The notes under the pieces are model-generated. The model saw nothing but the letters and a program-made list of their open reading frames with translations, had not been told where the DNA came from and ran no database searches. From contig NZ_SMKU01000024.1 in assembly GCF_004349215.1 (NCBI RefSeq), forward strand, positions 1-48,456: a stretch of DNA of 48,456 bases, in the 5' to 3' direction. The stretch is from Actinomadura rubrisoli. GTDB taxonomy: Bacteria; Actinomycetota; Actinomycetes; Streptosporangiales; Streptosporangiaceae. A program made the position numbers and the translations under genes. Shown one piece after another: positions 33,429-41,830 of the stretch (the first letter of the stretch is position 1; each line of letters begins with the position of its first letter).

Positions 33429-34472
33429 ATGTCTGACCACCACCCCATCCCCCTGACCGCGAACCAGCCCCGGCACTTCTACCGAGGCGGCGCCGGGATC
33501 GGCCGCTTCCGGGGCGGCCTCCCGCCCGACGACCACCGTCCGGAGGACTGGGTCGGCTCGACCACCAGCCGGTTCGGCGGCGGCGACGCTGGTCTCACCG
33601 TTCTGCCCGATGGCCGCCCCCTGCGCGCCGCGATCGCCGCGGACCCGGACGGATGGCTCGGACCAGAACACGTGCGGCACTGGGGGAGCTCCCCGGCCCT
33701 GCTGGTGAAGCTGCTCGACACCGGGCAGCGGCTGCCGGTGCACGTCCACCCGAGCCGCGAGTTCGCCCGCGCCCACCTCGGCAGCGCGTTCGGCAAGACC
33801 GAGGCATGGCTGGTCATGGACGTGCCGGGCGGCGAGGGGCGGGTCCACCTCGGCTTCCGGGAGGACGTCGGGCACGACCGCCTGCGCGAGTGGATCCGCG
33901 TCCAGGACGGCGCGGCGATGCTGGCGCGGATGAACCCGGTCACGGTCCGGCCGGGCGACGCCGTGCTGGTCCCCGCCGGGCTGCCGCACGCGGTGGATGC
34001 AGGGGTCTTCCTCGTCGAGGTCCAGGAGCCGACCGACTTCAGCATCATGCTGGAGTGGGCGGGCTTCTCGCCGGACGGCGCGGACACGGACCTGCGGCTC
34101 GGCTGGGACACCGCCGTGTGCTGCGTGGACGGCCGCGCGCGCTCCGCCGCCGAGGTCGCGCGGCTCGTCCGGCGGCCGGCGGAGCAGCCCGAGTCAGGGC
34201 CCGGGGTGCGGCGGGTGTGGCCCGAGGGCGCCGACTCGTTCTTCCGCGCCGAACTGGTCGGCGGCGGCGCCGAGCTGGCCGCGAGCTTCGCGGTGCTGAT
34301 CGTGCTGCGCGGCGGCGGTGAGCTGCGCGGCGGCCGCGAGGCGATGCCGTTGCGCGCGGGGCAGACCGTCCTCGTCCCCTACGGGGCGGGACCGACGGCG
34401 GTGCACGGTGACATCGAGATCCTGCGTTGCCTGCCCCCGGCGGGCGGTCCGGCGAGCGGGGGGACGCCATGA
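33429..34472 (+). CDS. manA: Mannose-6-phosphate isomerase (class I cupin type)
   Basis: A 347-aa cupin enzyme. The metal-binding block LPVHVHPS supplies two histidines (about 98-102), followed by GKTEAWLVM with the metal Glu, and LPHAVDAGVFLVEVQEPTD carries the later histidine. By family knowledge it interconverts mannose-6-phosphate and fructose-6-phosphate, feeding mannose into glycolysis. It is the first gene of a five-gene sugar operon; its stop overlaps the ATPase start (ATGA). The ATG at 33429 is preferred over the upstream in-frame start because the conserved region begins shortly after it. A related sugar-phosphate isomerase specificity cannot be excluded. Confidence 0.85.
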   Translation: MSDHHPIPLTANQPRHFYRGGAGIGRFRGGLPPDDHRPEDWVGSTTSRFGGGDAGLTVLPDGRPLRAAIAADPDGWLGPEHVRHWGSSPALLVKLLDTGQRLPVHVHPSREFARAHLGSAFGKTEAWLVMDVPGGEGRVHLGFREDVGHDRLREWIRVQDGAAMLARMNPVTVRPGDAVLVPAGLPHAVDAGVFLVEVQEPTDFSIMLEWAGFSPDGADTDLRLGWDTAVCCVDGRARSAAEVARLVRRPAEQPESGPGVRRVWPEGADSFFRAELVGGGAELAASFAVLIVLRGGGELRGGREAMPLRAGQTVLVPYGAGPTAVHGDIEILRCLPPAGGPASGGTP

Positions 34473-35305
34473 CGCCGCTGCTCGAAGCGCACGGCATCGA
34501 GAAGAGCTACGGGCACGTGGAGGCGCTGCGCGGCGCCGACTTCTCCCTGTCGGCGGGCGAGGTCGTCGCGCTGATCGGTGACAACGGCGCCGGCAAGTCG
34601 ACGCTCGTGAAGATCCTCTCCGGGGTGGAGGCGCCGGACGCCGGGCGGATCCTGGTCGACGGGAACCCGGTCCGGTTCGAGTCGGTCGAGCAGGCCCGCC
34701 GGTCGGGCATCGAGACCGTCCACCAGGACCTCGCGCTGTGCGCCGACCTCACCCCGGCCGCCAACTTCTTTCTCGGCCGCGAGGTGCTGCGGTCCGGCCT
34801 GCTCGGCCGGCTCGGCTTCCTCGACAACGCCGCCATGCGGGCCCGGGCGCGGCAGGAGTGCGAGCGCCTCGGCGTGCGGCTGAAATCGGACTCGGTAGCG
34901 GTGTCCACGCTGTCCGGCGGGCAGCGGCAGGGCGTCGCCGTGGCCCGCGCGGTGACCTGGGCCCGCCGGGTGGTGTTCATGGACGAGCCGACCGCCGCGC
35001 TCGGCGTGGTGCAGACCGGCCGGGTCCTGGACCTGATCCGCACCGTCCGCGACTCCGGGGTGGCGGTCGTGCTGATCACGCACAACATGCAGGACGTCAA
35101 GGCCGTCGCCGACCGGATCGAGGTGCTGCGCCTCGGCCGCCGGGCCGCGAGGTTCTCGGGCGCCGACGTGTCCATGGAGGAGCTGGTCGGGGCCATGACC
35201 GGCGCGCTGGAAGCGGACCTGGCCCCGCCGGACGCCGCCGGTGCGGACGCCGCGTCAGAGAAGACCTCCGAACCCGGATCCGCGGATGGGGAGCAGAAGC
35301 GATGA
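34469..35305 (+). CDS. Sugar ABC transporter ATP-binding protein, single-domain, FrcA-like
   Basis: A 278-aa ATPase with Walker A GDNGAGKS (about 37-44), signature STLSGGQRQG and Walker B VVFMDEPTAAL. Many monosaccharide importers of this class (RbsA/XylG type) have two ATPase domains in one chain of ~500 aa; this has only one, as in the fructose-type FrcA proteins, so it should work as a homodimer. The ~35-residue C-terminal tail is Ala/Pro/Glu-rich. Starts and stops overlap in ATGA on both sides, consistent with coupled translation. Confidence 0.9.
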   Translation: MTPLLEAHGIEKSYGHVEALRGADFSLSAGEVVALIGDNGAGKSTLVKILSGVEAPDAGRILVDGNPVRFESVEQARRSGIETVHQDLALCADLTPAANFFLGREVLRSGLLGRLGFLDNAAMRARARQECERLGVRLKSDSVAVSTLSGGQRQGVAVARAVTWARRVVFMDEPTAALGVVQTGRVLDLIRTVRDSGVAVVLITHNMQDVKAVADRIEVLRLGRRAARFSGADVSMEELVGAMTGALEADLAPPDAAGADAASEKTSEPGSADGEQKR

Positions 35306-36360
35306 CCGCACCGAGCCGTCCATCGAGCCCGCAGAACGCCAAGGCCGGCGGGGCCCCGGCGGACGGGGCGGACGCGCGCGCCGGATCGCCGCTCACCGGC
35401 CTCCTCGGCCGGCTGGGCACGGCGCAGGAGGTGTGGATCGGCCTGGTCCTGGCCGTCCTGCTGGTCGGGTTCTCGGTGCTCGAACCGGACAGCTTCGCGA
35501 CGTCGTTCAACCTGCTGAACCTGGTCGCCGACGCCGCCATCCTGCTGCTGCTCGCCATCGGCATGACGTATGTGATCATCTCGGCGGGCATCGACCTGTC
35601 GGTCGGCGGGCTGCTCGTGTTCTCCGGCGTCACCGCCACCAAGACGATGGAGGCGACCGGCGGCACGTCCACCGGCTCGCTGCTGCTGGGCGCCGCGGTG
35701 GCGGTGCTCACCGGGCTCGCGTGGGGCGTGCTCAACGGCGCGCTCGTCGCCTACGGGCGGATCCCGCCGCTGATCGTCACCCTCGGGACGCTCGGCATGT
35801 CGCTCGGCGGCGCGCTGCTGATCACCGGCGGGGTGGACATGCGGGCGCCGGGCCGGCTCAACCTGGGGCTCGGGCTGGACAAGTTCGCCGGGGTGCCGCT
35901 GATCGTCTGGATCTCCGTCGCGGTCACGCTCCTGCTCGGCGTGGTCCTCGCGCAGTGCCGTTTCGGACGCCACACCTACGCGATCGGCTCCAACATCAAG
36001 GCCGCGCGCAACTCCGGCGTCCAGGTCAACAGGCACCTGGTCAAGGTGTACGGGCTGGCCGGGCTGCTGGCCGGCCTCGCGGGCTACCTGTCGCTGGCCA
36101 AGTACGGCATCACCGGGGTGTCGGCGCACTCCACCGACAACCTTCAGGCGATCGCCGCCGTGGTGATCGGCGGCACGAGCCTGTTCGGCGGCGCCGGCAC
36201 CGCGACCGGCACGGTCATCGGCGTGTTCATCCCCGCCGTTCTGCAGAACGGCTTCCAGATCCTCGGCGTGAAGCCGTTCTGGCAGCAGGTCGTGGTGGGG
36301 GCGGTGCTCATCGCCGCCGTCTACCTCGACCAATGGCGCCGCAAGGCGCGAGACAACTGA
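35302..36360 (+). CDS. Sugar ABC transporter permease (RbsC/FrcC-like)
   Basis: A 352-aa membrane protein of the branched-chain/monosaccharide permease family. After a ~45-residue cytoplasmic N-terminus there are about eight to ten transmembrane helices; the family motifs MTYVIISAGIDLSVGG and the cytoplasmic loop GSNIKAARNSGVQVNRHLVK are clear. It should form the homodimeric channel of the sugar importer with the single-domain ATPase upstream and the binding protein 50 bp downstream. Confidence 0.92.
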   Translation: MTAPSRPSSPQNAKAGGAPADGADARAGSPLTGLLGRLGTAQEVWIGLVLAVLLVGFSVLEPDSFATSFNLLNLVADAAILLLLAIGMTYVIISAGIDLSVGGLLVFSGVTATKTMEATGGTSTGSLLLGAAVAVLTGLAWGVLNGALVAYGRIPPLIVTLGTLGMSLGGALLITGGVDMRAPGRLNLGLGLDKFAGVPLIVWISVAVTLLLGVVLAQCRFGRHTYAIGSNIKAARNSGVQVNRHLVKVYGLAGLLAGLAGYLSLAKYGITGVSAHSTDNLQAIAAVVIGGTSLFGGAGTATGTVIGVFIPAVLQNGFQILGVKPFWQQVVVGAVLIAAVYLDQWRRKARDN

Positions 36361-36409
36361 CGAGACCGGCCGGCAGGCACGGCCCGGCGGCCATGACGGG
36401 AAGCGGACG

Positions 36410-37381
36410 ATGCGCAAAGCGATGAGCTTGACCATGGCGGCGGTGCTCGCGGTCGGCGCCACGGCGTGTGGCGACGACGGCGGTTCCGGCGGTTCCGGCA
36501 AGAAGATCAAGTTGACCCTCGTCCAGGGCATGGCGGGCGAGGAGTTCTACGAGACGATGGCCTGCGGCGCGAAGGCGGAGGCGGCCAGGCTCGGCGTCGA
36601 CCTGAAGGTGCAGGGCCCGCAGAAGTTCGACCCGACCCTGCAGACCCCCATCGTCAACTCGGTGGTGGCGGGCAGGCCGGACGCGATGCTGATCGCGCCC
36701 ACCGACACCAAGGCGCTGATCGCGCCGCTGACCCAGGCCAAGGCCGCCGGAATCAAGATCATCCTGGTGGACACGGTGGTCGAGGAGCGCAGCATCGGGC
36801 TGTCGCGGATCAGCACCGACAACGCCAAGGGCGGCGAGGCCGCGGCCACCGCGCTGACCAAGCAGATCGGCGACAAGGGCAAGGTGCTGGTCATCTCGAC
36901 CGACCCCGGCGTCAGCACCGTGGACGCCCGGGTGAAGGGCTTCGAGCAGGCGATCAAGACGTCGCACCCGGGCGTCCGGTACATCGGCGTGCAGTACTCG
37001 CACAACGACGTCGGCGACGCCAGCAAGATCGTCAACTCGGCGCTGGCGAAGGACCCCGACCTGGCCGGCGTGTTCGCCACCAACCTCAACTCCGCGACGG
37101 GCGCGGGCTCGGCGCTGCAGCAGGCCGGCAAGCTCGGCAAGGTGAAGATGATCGGCTTCGACGCCGGCCCGGCGCAGGTCAAGCAGCTGCGCGACGGCGT
37201 CGTCCAGGGCCTGATCGCCCAGCTGCCCGGCGCGATCGGCGCCAAGGGCGTCGACCAGGCCGTCGCGGCGGTGCGCGGGCAGCCGGTCACCGCGTCCATT
37301 CCGACCGACGCCACCGTCGTCACCAAGGAGAATGTCGACGCGCCCGAGGGGCAGAAGGTGCTCTACAAGGCCGGGTGCTGA
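36410..37381 (+). CDS. Sugar-binding lipoprotein of ABC importer
   Basis: A 323-aa periplasmic-binding-protein-type lipoprotein. The signal ends in the lipobox GATAC (Cys20), followed by a Gly/Ser linker. The ligand domain has LTLVQGMAGEEFYETMACGAK, then IAPTDTKALIAPL and VLVISTDPGVSTVDARVKGF, typical of ribose/fructose-type binding proteins (Peripla_BP_4). Placing the binding protein after the permease is normal for Frc-type operons. Specificity is inferred from the neighbouring phosphomannose isomerase and PfkB kinase: fructose and/or mannose is most likely. Confidence 0.9.
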   Translation: MRKAMSLTMAAVLAVGATACGDDGGSGGSGKKIKLTLVQGMAGEEFYETMACGAKAEAARLGVDLKVQGPQKFDPTLQTPIVNSVVAGRPDAMLIAPTDTKALIAPLTQAKAAGIKIILVDTVVEERSIGLSRISTDNAKGGEAAATALTKQIGDKGKVLVISTDPGVSTVDARVKGFEQAIKTSHPGVRYIGVQYSHNDVGDASKIVNSALAKDPDLAGVFATNLNSATGAGSALQQAGKLGKVKMIGFDAGPAQVKQLRDGVVQGLIAQLPGAIGAKGVDQAVAAVRGQPVTASIPTDATVVTKENVDAPEGQKVLYKAGC

Positions 37382-37391
37382 GGAGGACGCG

Positions 37392-38291
37392 ATGGCCCGG
37401 ATCCTGGTGTTCGGCGAGGCCCTGGTCGACCTGGTCGGGGACCCCGGCGGACGGCGCTTCCGGGCCGACCCCGGCGGCAGCCCCGCCAACGTCGCCGTCG
37501 GGCTCGGGCGGCTCGGCAACGCGGTGACGCTCGTGACCGGCCTCGGCGACGACGCGTTCGGCCGCCTGGTCACCGGGCACCTGACCGCGTCCGGGGTGAC
37601 GCCCGACGTGCGGCCCGCCCCCTTCACCCCGCTCGCCGTCGTGTCGGTCGACGACCAGGGCGTCCCGTCCTACGACTTCGCGCTCTCCTGGACGCCCTCC
37701 GCGCCCGCGATGCCGCCGGACACGGCCGTCCTGTGCACCGGATCGCTGGCGGCGGCGCTGGCGGAGGGGCCCGTCGAGGCGGCGATGGCCGGGGCGCCCG
37801 CGGTCGCCTACGATCCGAACATCAGGCCGCCGCTGCTCGGCGACCGGGCGTCCGAGCGGCGGCGGGTCGAGCGGCAGGTGGCCCTCAGCGACGTGGTCAA
37901 GGCCAGCGACGAGGACCTCGCGTGGCTCTACCCCGGGGCCGACCCCGTGGAGATCGCCCACCGGTGGCGCCGCCTCGGCCCCGCGCTCGTCGCCGTCACC
38001 CGGGGGCCGCGCGGCTGCGTCGCCGTCACCGCCGCCGGCCAGGTCGAACGCCCCGCCCCGCCGGTCGAGGTCGCCGACACCGTGGGCGCGGGGGACGCGT
38101 TCATGTCGGGCCTGCTGTCGGCGCTGCTGGCCGCCGGCCTGCTCGATCCCGCGCGCCGCGCCGACCTCGCGCAGGCCGGCGCGACGGCGTTGTCGGCCCC
38201 GCTCGCCACGGCGCTGGCGTCCGCCGCCATCACGTGCGCGCGCCCCGGCGCCGACCCGCCGACCGGTGAAGAACTCAAGACCTTCCTGTGA
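37392..38291 (+). CDS. PfkB family carbohydrate kinase (fructokinase-like)
   Basis: A 299-aa ribokinase-family enzyme. The N-terminal substrate motif is GGSPANVAVGLGRLG and the C-terminal catalytic signature is DTVGAGDAFMSG, with the catalytic base Asp in GAGDAF. By family knowledge it phosphorylates a sugar with ATP; fructokinase fits with the isomerase in the operon. AGGAGGA at 37381-37387 precedes the ATG. It is the last gene of the LacI-controlled operon. Substrate is inference. Confidence 0.9.
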   Translation: MARILVFGEALVDLVGDPGGRRFRADPGGSPANVAVGLGRLGNAVTLVTGLGDDAFGRLVTGHLTASGVTPDVRPAPFTPLAVVSVDDQGVPSYDFALSWTPSAPAMPPDTAVLCTGSLAAALAEGPVEAAMAGAPAVAYDPNIRPPLLGDRASERRRVERQVALSDVVKASDEDLAWLYPGADPVEIAHRWRRLGPALVAVTRGPRGCVAVTAAGQVERPAPPVEVADTVGAGDAFMSGLLSALLAAGLLDPARRADLAQAGATALSAPLATALASAAITCARPGADPPTGEELKTFL

Positions 38292-38351
38292 CACGCGTCG
38301 GCTACGACGCCGACCGCGCGAAGCGCAGGACGACATAGCGGGCACGGTGCC

Positions 38352-38816
38352 CTAGGACGAGGGCGATCGGATCTCGGGCACGTAGAGGTCGAGGGTCCGC
38401 GTGATCTGGCGCAGCAGGGAGCGCAGTTCGTCCTGCTGCGCCGGGGTGAGCTCGGCCATGGCGCGGTCCTCGACGCGCTTGGCCGCCGCTTGGGCCCGCT
38501 CGATCAGTTCCAGTCCTTCGCCGGTGATCCGGACTTCGAGGATCCGGCCGTGGGTGGGATGCGGGGTGCGGGTCACCAGCCCCCGGTCGAGCAGGGACGC
38601 GACCGCGGCGGACATGGACTGCGCGGTGACCCCCGCCCGGTACCCGAGTTCGGCCCCGGAGAGTCCGTCCGGGTGCTCCAGGCCCAGTTGGGCCAGGGCG
38701 GCGAACTGCGCGTGGTTGAGGGAGAACCCGCGCAGGACGCGTTCAAACTGCTGGGACAGCGCGTTGCTGACCATCCGCATCATGTACGGCAACCGCTGGC
38801 CGTAGTCCCGCACCAT
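38352..38816 (-). CDS. MarR family transcriptional regulator
   Basis: A 154-aa winged-helix regulator. The recognition region LSGAELGYRAGVTAQSMSAA VASLLDRGLV is followed by the wing containing THGRILEVRITGEG, and the N- and C-terminal helices form the dimer interface. It starts at 38816, 24 bp from the conserved part of the divergent truncated hydrolase, so the promoter region is cramped. It may control the hydrolase/isochorismatase genes. MarR proteins usually respond to phenolic ligands; the ligand here is unknown. Confidence 0.9.
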   Translation of the reverse strand: MVRDYGQRLPYMMRMVSNALSQQFERVLRGFSLNHAQFAALAQLGLEHPDGLSGAELGYRAGVTAQSMSAAVASLLDRGLVTRTPHPTHGRILEVRITGEGLELIERAQAAAKRVEDRAMAELTPAQQDELRSLLRQITRTLDLYVPEIRSPSS

Positions 38817-38839
38817 CCGCGTCCTCCGTTCAGAGCCCC

Positions 38840-39811
38840 GATCGCGAGCACGTCGCGGCCCAGGACTGGGCGACCGGCGCGGTCGGCATGATCGGCATGT
38901 CCCACTACGCGTGGAGCCAGTGGAACGCGGCCCGCACCCGTCCGCCGCACCTGAAGACGATCGTCGCCTACGACGGCGCCACGGACATGTACCGCGACTG
39001 GATGTACCACGGCGGCATCCCCACCCAGGGGTTCTTCTCGGCCTGGCTGTTCGGGTCGGTGCTCATGCAGCACCACCTCAACGGGATCGACTTCCGCGCC
39101 GGACGCAATGACCAGTTCGTCTTCGACGCCCTCAGCCACCCCTTCGACGACGAGTGGCAGCGCCGCCGGTCCCCGTTCTGGGAGCTGGACCAGGTCGACA
39201 TCCCCGTCTTCTCGATCGGCGTGTGGGGCAAGGCGTCGCTGCATCTGCGCGGCAACTTCTACGGCTACGAGCGCGTCACCGGGCCCAAGCAGCTCCTGGT
39301 CGCCCACCCCGACGGCTTCGCCGCCGCCCAGCGGTACTTCTTCGACGAGGACTTCCACCGAACCGAGCTGCTGCCCTGGTACGACCAGCACCTCAAGGGG
39401 CTGGACACCGGCGTCATGGACCGGCCCGCCGTCCGGTACTTCGTCGGGCTGTCGCTGGTGCCCGGACCGCAGTCGGACGCAGCGCGGCCGATCCGGGTCA
39501 CCCAAGGCTGGCTGCGCGCCTCGCACCGGGCCGAACTGCCCGAGCTGACCAGTCCGCTGCGCCCCTTCCACGCCCACACCCGCGCCGACCCGGTCGAGCC
39601 CGGAACCGTCTACCGACTGCGCGTCGAACTACTGCCGATGTCGTTCCTGGCCCGTCGCGGCGACCGGATCCGACTGCAGATCAGCAACCACGACTCCCTG
39701 ATCGCCGACGCCCCCATGACTCATTTCTACGGCCAGAAGACCGGCACCGACACCTACCACCACGACCCCGCCCACTCCTCCGGCCTCCGGTTGCAGGAGC
39801 GACCCCGGTGA
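38840..39811 (+). pseudogene. CocE/NonD family hydrolase lacking its 5' half
   Basis: Family-like sequence begins at about 38840, just before the nucleophile Ser block GMIGMSHYAWSQW, and runs through the alpha/beta-hydrolase cap and the C-terminal jelly-roll domain (ending VEPGTVYRLRVELLP, LQISNHDS). Typical CocE/NonD proteins are about 550-600 aa; here the first ~130-150 residues, with the front of the hydrolase sheet and the oxyanion region, are absent, replaced by the divergent MarR gene. The remaining frame from the ATG at 38888 is 307 codons and intact. A short protein may be made but is unlikely to fold as an active hydrolase. Confidence 0.7.
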
Positions 39812-39845
39812 TCACCATCACCGGCTCACCGCGAAGGAATCCCCC

Positions 39846-40430
39846 ATGCCGCTGCAGATGCTTCCGCCCGCCGAAACCGCCGTGCTGCTGATCGACCACC
39901 AGGACGGCACCATGAGCTGGGTCTCCTCGATCGACCGCGAGGTGATGAAGGCGAACGCCCTCGCCCTCGGCAAGGCGGCCAAGGCCCTCGACATGCCCCT
40001 GGTCCTCACCTCGTCCTTGGAGGACCACGCGCAGGGCCCGCCGGCCAAGGAGCTCGCGGAGATCGCCCCGGAGGAGTTCGCCGCGCGGATCCAGCGCACC
40101 GGCGTCGTCAACGCCATGGACGACCCCGGCTTCGCCGCCGCCGTCACCGCGACCGGACGGCGCAACCTGATCCTCGCCGGCGTCACCAACGACGTGTGCA
40201 CCGTCTACCCCGCGCTCACCGCGCTCAAAGAGGGCTACACCGTGTACGTCGCCGCCGACGCCGGCGGCTCGACCAGCAAGATCGCCGACGACATCGCCCT
40301 GCGCCAGATGGAGCGGGCCGGCGCCGTCATCGCCTCGACGAACATGCTGCTCACCGGGCTGGCGCGCCACTGGAACAGCCCCGCCGGCCAAGCCCTCCTC
40401 CCCATCGTCGGCGAACTCATCCCCACCTAG
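39846..40430 (+). CDS. Isochorismatase family cysteine hydrolase
   Basis: A 194-aa cysteine hydrolase. The catalytic Asp lies in LLIDHQDG and the Cys in GVTNDVCT, within the usual cis-peptide motif. The expected Lys is not obvious to me. By family knowledge these hydrolyse ether or amide/imide bonds (isochorismate, nicotinamide, N-carbamoyl compounds). GAAGGAA precedes the ATG. The gene follows the truncated hydrolase by 34 bp and converges on the amidase gene. Substrate is unknown. Confidence 0.88.
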   Translation: MPLQMLPPAETAVLLIDHQDGTMSWVSSIDREVMKANALALGKAAKALDMPLVLTSSLEDHAQGPPAKELAEIAPEEFAARIQRTGVVNAMDDPGFAAAVTATGRRNLILAGVTNDVCTVYPALTALKEGYTVYVAADAGGSTSKIADDIALRQMERAGAVIASTNMLLTGLARHWNSPAGQALLPIVGELIPT

Positions 40431-40442
40431 GCTCGGCGGCGT

Positions 40443-41801
40443 CTAGCCGAGAGCCTCCAGGCCGGCGGCTACTGACAGGAGGCGCTGTTCGTCGTAGTGG
40501 CGGGCGATGAGCTGGACGCCCGCCGGACGGCCCTTGGGCGTGGTGCCGGGCGGGACGGAGATCGCCGGGTGGCCGGTGTGGTTGGCCAGGGAGGTCAGCC
40601 GGACCATGGCGGCCACGGCGTCCTCGGGACGGCCGGCCAGCTCGACCTCCGTGCGTCCCATCTCGGGCGGGTCGACGGCCAGGGTGGGCAGGGCGATGAC
40701 GTCCACGCCGGTGAGGGCCTCGTCCACCTTGGCGCGCAGGACGAGACGGCCGCGCTGGGCGGTCAGGTACTCCTTGGCGGTGACGGTGGCGCCGGCCGCT
40801 ATGCCCTCCTTCATCGGCGCGTTGTAGCGGTCCTCCGAGGCGCCGAAGCGGCGCAGGTGGTAGGCGGCCATCTCGGCGGACAGCACCGGCCAGTGAACGC
40901 CCTTGACCTCTTCCTGGTCGGGAAGCTCGATCAGGACGACCTCGGCACCCGCCTCGGTGGCGGCGGTGAGGGCGGCGCGGAAGTCCTCCTGCAAATGCGG
41001 TTCGGCGATGCTCAGATAGTCGTCGGACGGGATCCCGATGCGTACCCCGGCAAGCCCGGAGGCCCCGGACGGCTCGCCGCCGGTCGCCGTCCCCACGCCG
41101 CTGAGCAGGACGTCGAACATCGCCGCGACGTCGGCGACCGTGCGGCCGATCGGGCCGGCGTGGTCGAGGGACCAGGCCAGCGGGATGATCCCGTCGGTGG
41201 GCAGGAGGCCGTAGGTGGGCTTGAGGCCGACGACCGCGCAGCATGCCGCCGGGATCCGCACGCTGCCGCCGGTGTCGGTGCCGATGGCCGCGAAGCACAT
41301 CCCGGCCTGGACGGCCGCCGCCGAGCCGCCGCTGGAGCCGCCCGCCGTCCGGCTCCGGTCGAACGGGTTGCGGGCCGGGCCGAGCGTGGTCAGCGCGAAC
41401 TCGTCCATGGAGGTCGTCCCGACGATGACGGCGCCCGCCTGCTTGAGCGCGCCGACCAGGGACGCGTCGCGGGCGGCGCGCCGTCCTTCCAGGACGCGGG
41501 AGCCCGCGTCCTGGGGCAGGCCGGCCATCGCGACCATGCTCTTGACGGCGACCGGCACCCCGTCGAGCGGGCTGAGCGGCGTCCCGCGGGCCAGCCGCCG
41601 CGCGGCCTCGGCGGCCTCCTCGCGGGCCAGTTCGGCGCGCGAATGCGCGAACGCGCGCAACCCGCCCTCGTCATCGTTGCCGTCACGGTCGATCCGGCGG
41701 AGCGCGGCCTCGACGGCGTCCACCGGCGTGACCTTCCCGCCGTCGTAGAGGTCGCGTAGCTCGCGGATCGTGCGGCCGTCTTCGGGCGCGAAGGTGGACA
41801 T
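40443..41801 (-). CDS. Amidase signature family enzyme
   Basis: A 452-aa amidase. The Ser-cisSer-Lys triad motifs are visible: Lys in VPVAVKSMV, the GSSGGS loop in the glycine-rich region (TAGGSSGGSAAAV), and the nucleophile Ser in DTGGSVRIPAA. The enzyme should hydrolyse an amide to acid plus ammonia; it could equally act on a carbamate or a Glu-tRNA-type substrate, but the context of an amidohydrolase and a membrane protein favours catabolism. It is the last gene of a three-gene operon, with GGAGAT before its ATG, 29 bp from the preceding stop. Confidence 0.9.
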   Translation of the reverse strand: MSTFAPEDGRTIRELRDLYDGGKVTPVDAVEAALRRIDRDGNDDEGGLRAFAHSRAELAREEAAEAARRLARGTPLSPLDGVPVAVKSMVAMAGLPQDAGSRVLEGRRAARDASLVGALKQAGAVIVGTTSMDEFALTTLGPARNPFDRSRTAGGSSGGSAAAVQAGMCFAAIGTDTGGSVRIPAACCAVVGLKPTYGLLPTDGIIPLAWSLDHAGPIGRTVADVAAMFDVLLSGVGTATGGEPSGASGLAGVRIGIPSDDYLSIAEPHLQEDFRAALTAATEAGAEVVLIELPDQEEVKGVHWPVLSAEMAAYHLRRFGASEDRYNAPMKEGIAAGATVTAKEYLTAQRGRLVLRAKVDEALTGVDVIALPTLAVDPPEMGRTEVELAGRPEDAVAAMVRLTSLANHTGHPAISVPPGTTPKGRPAGVQLIARHYDEQRLLSVAAGLEALG

Positions 41802-41830
41802 CGGGATCTCCTAGATGATTGCGGTAAAGG

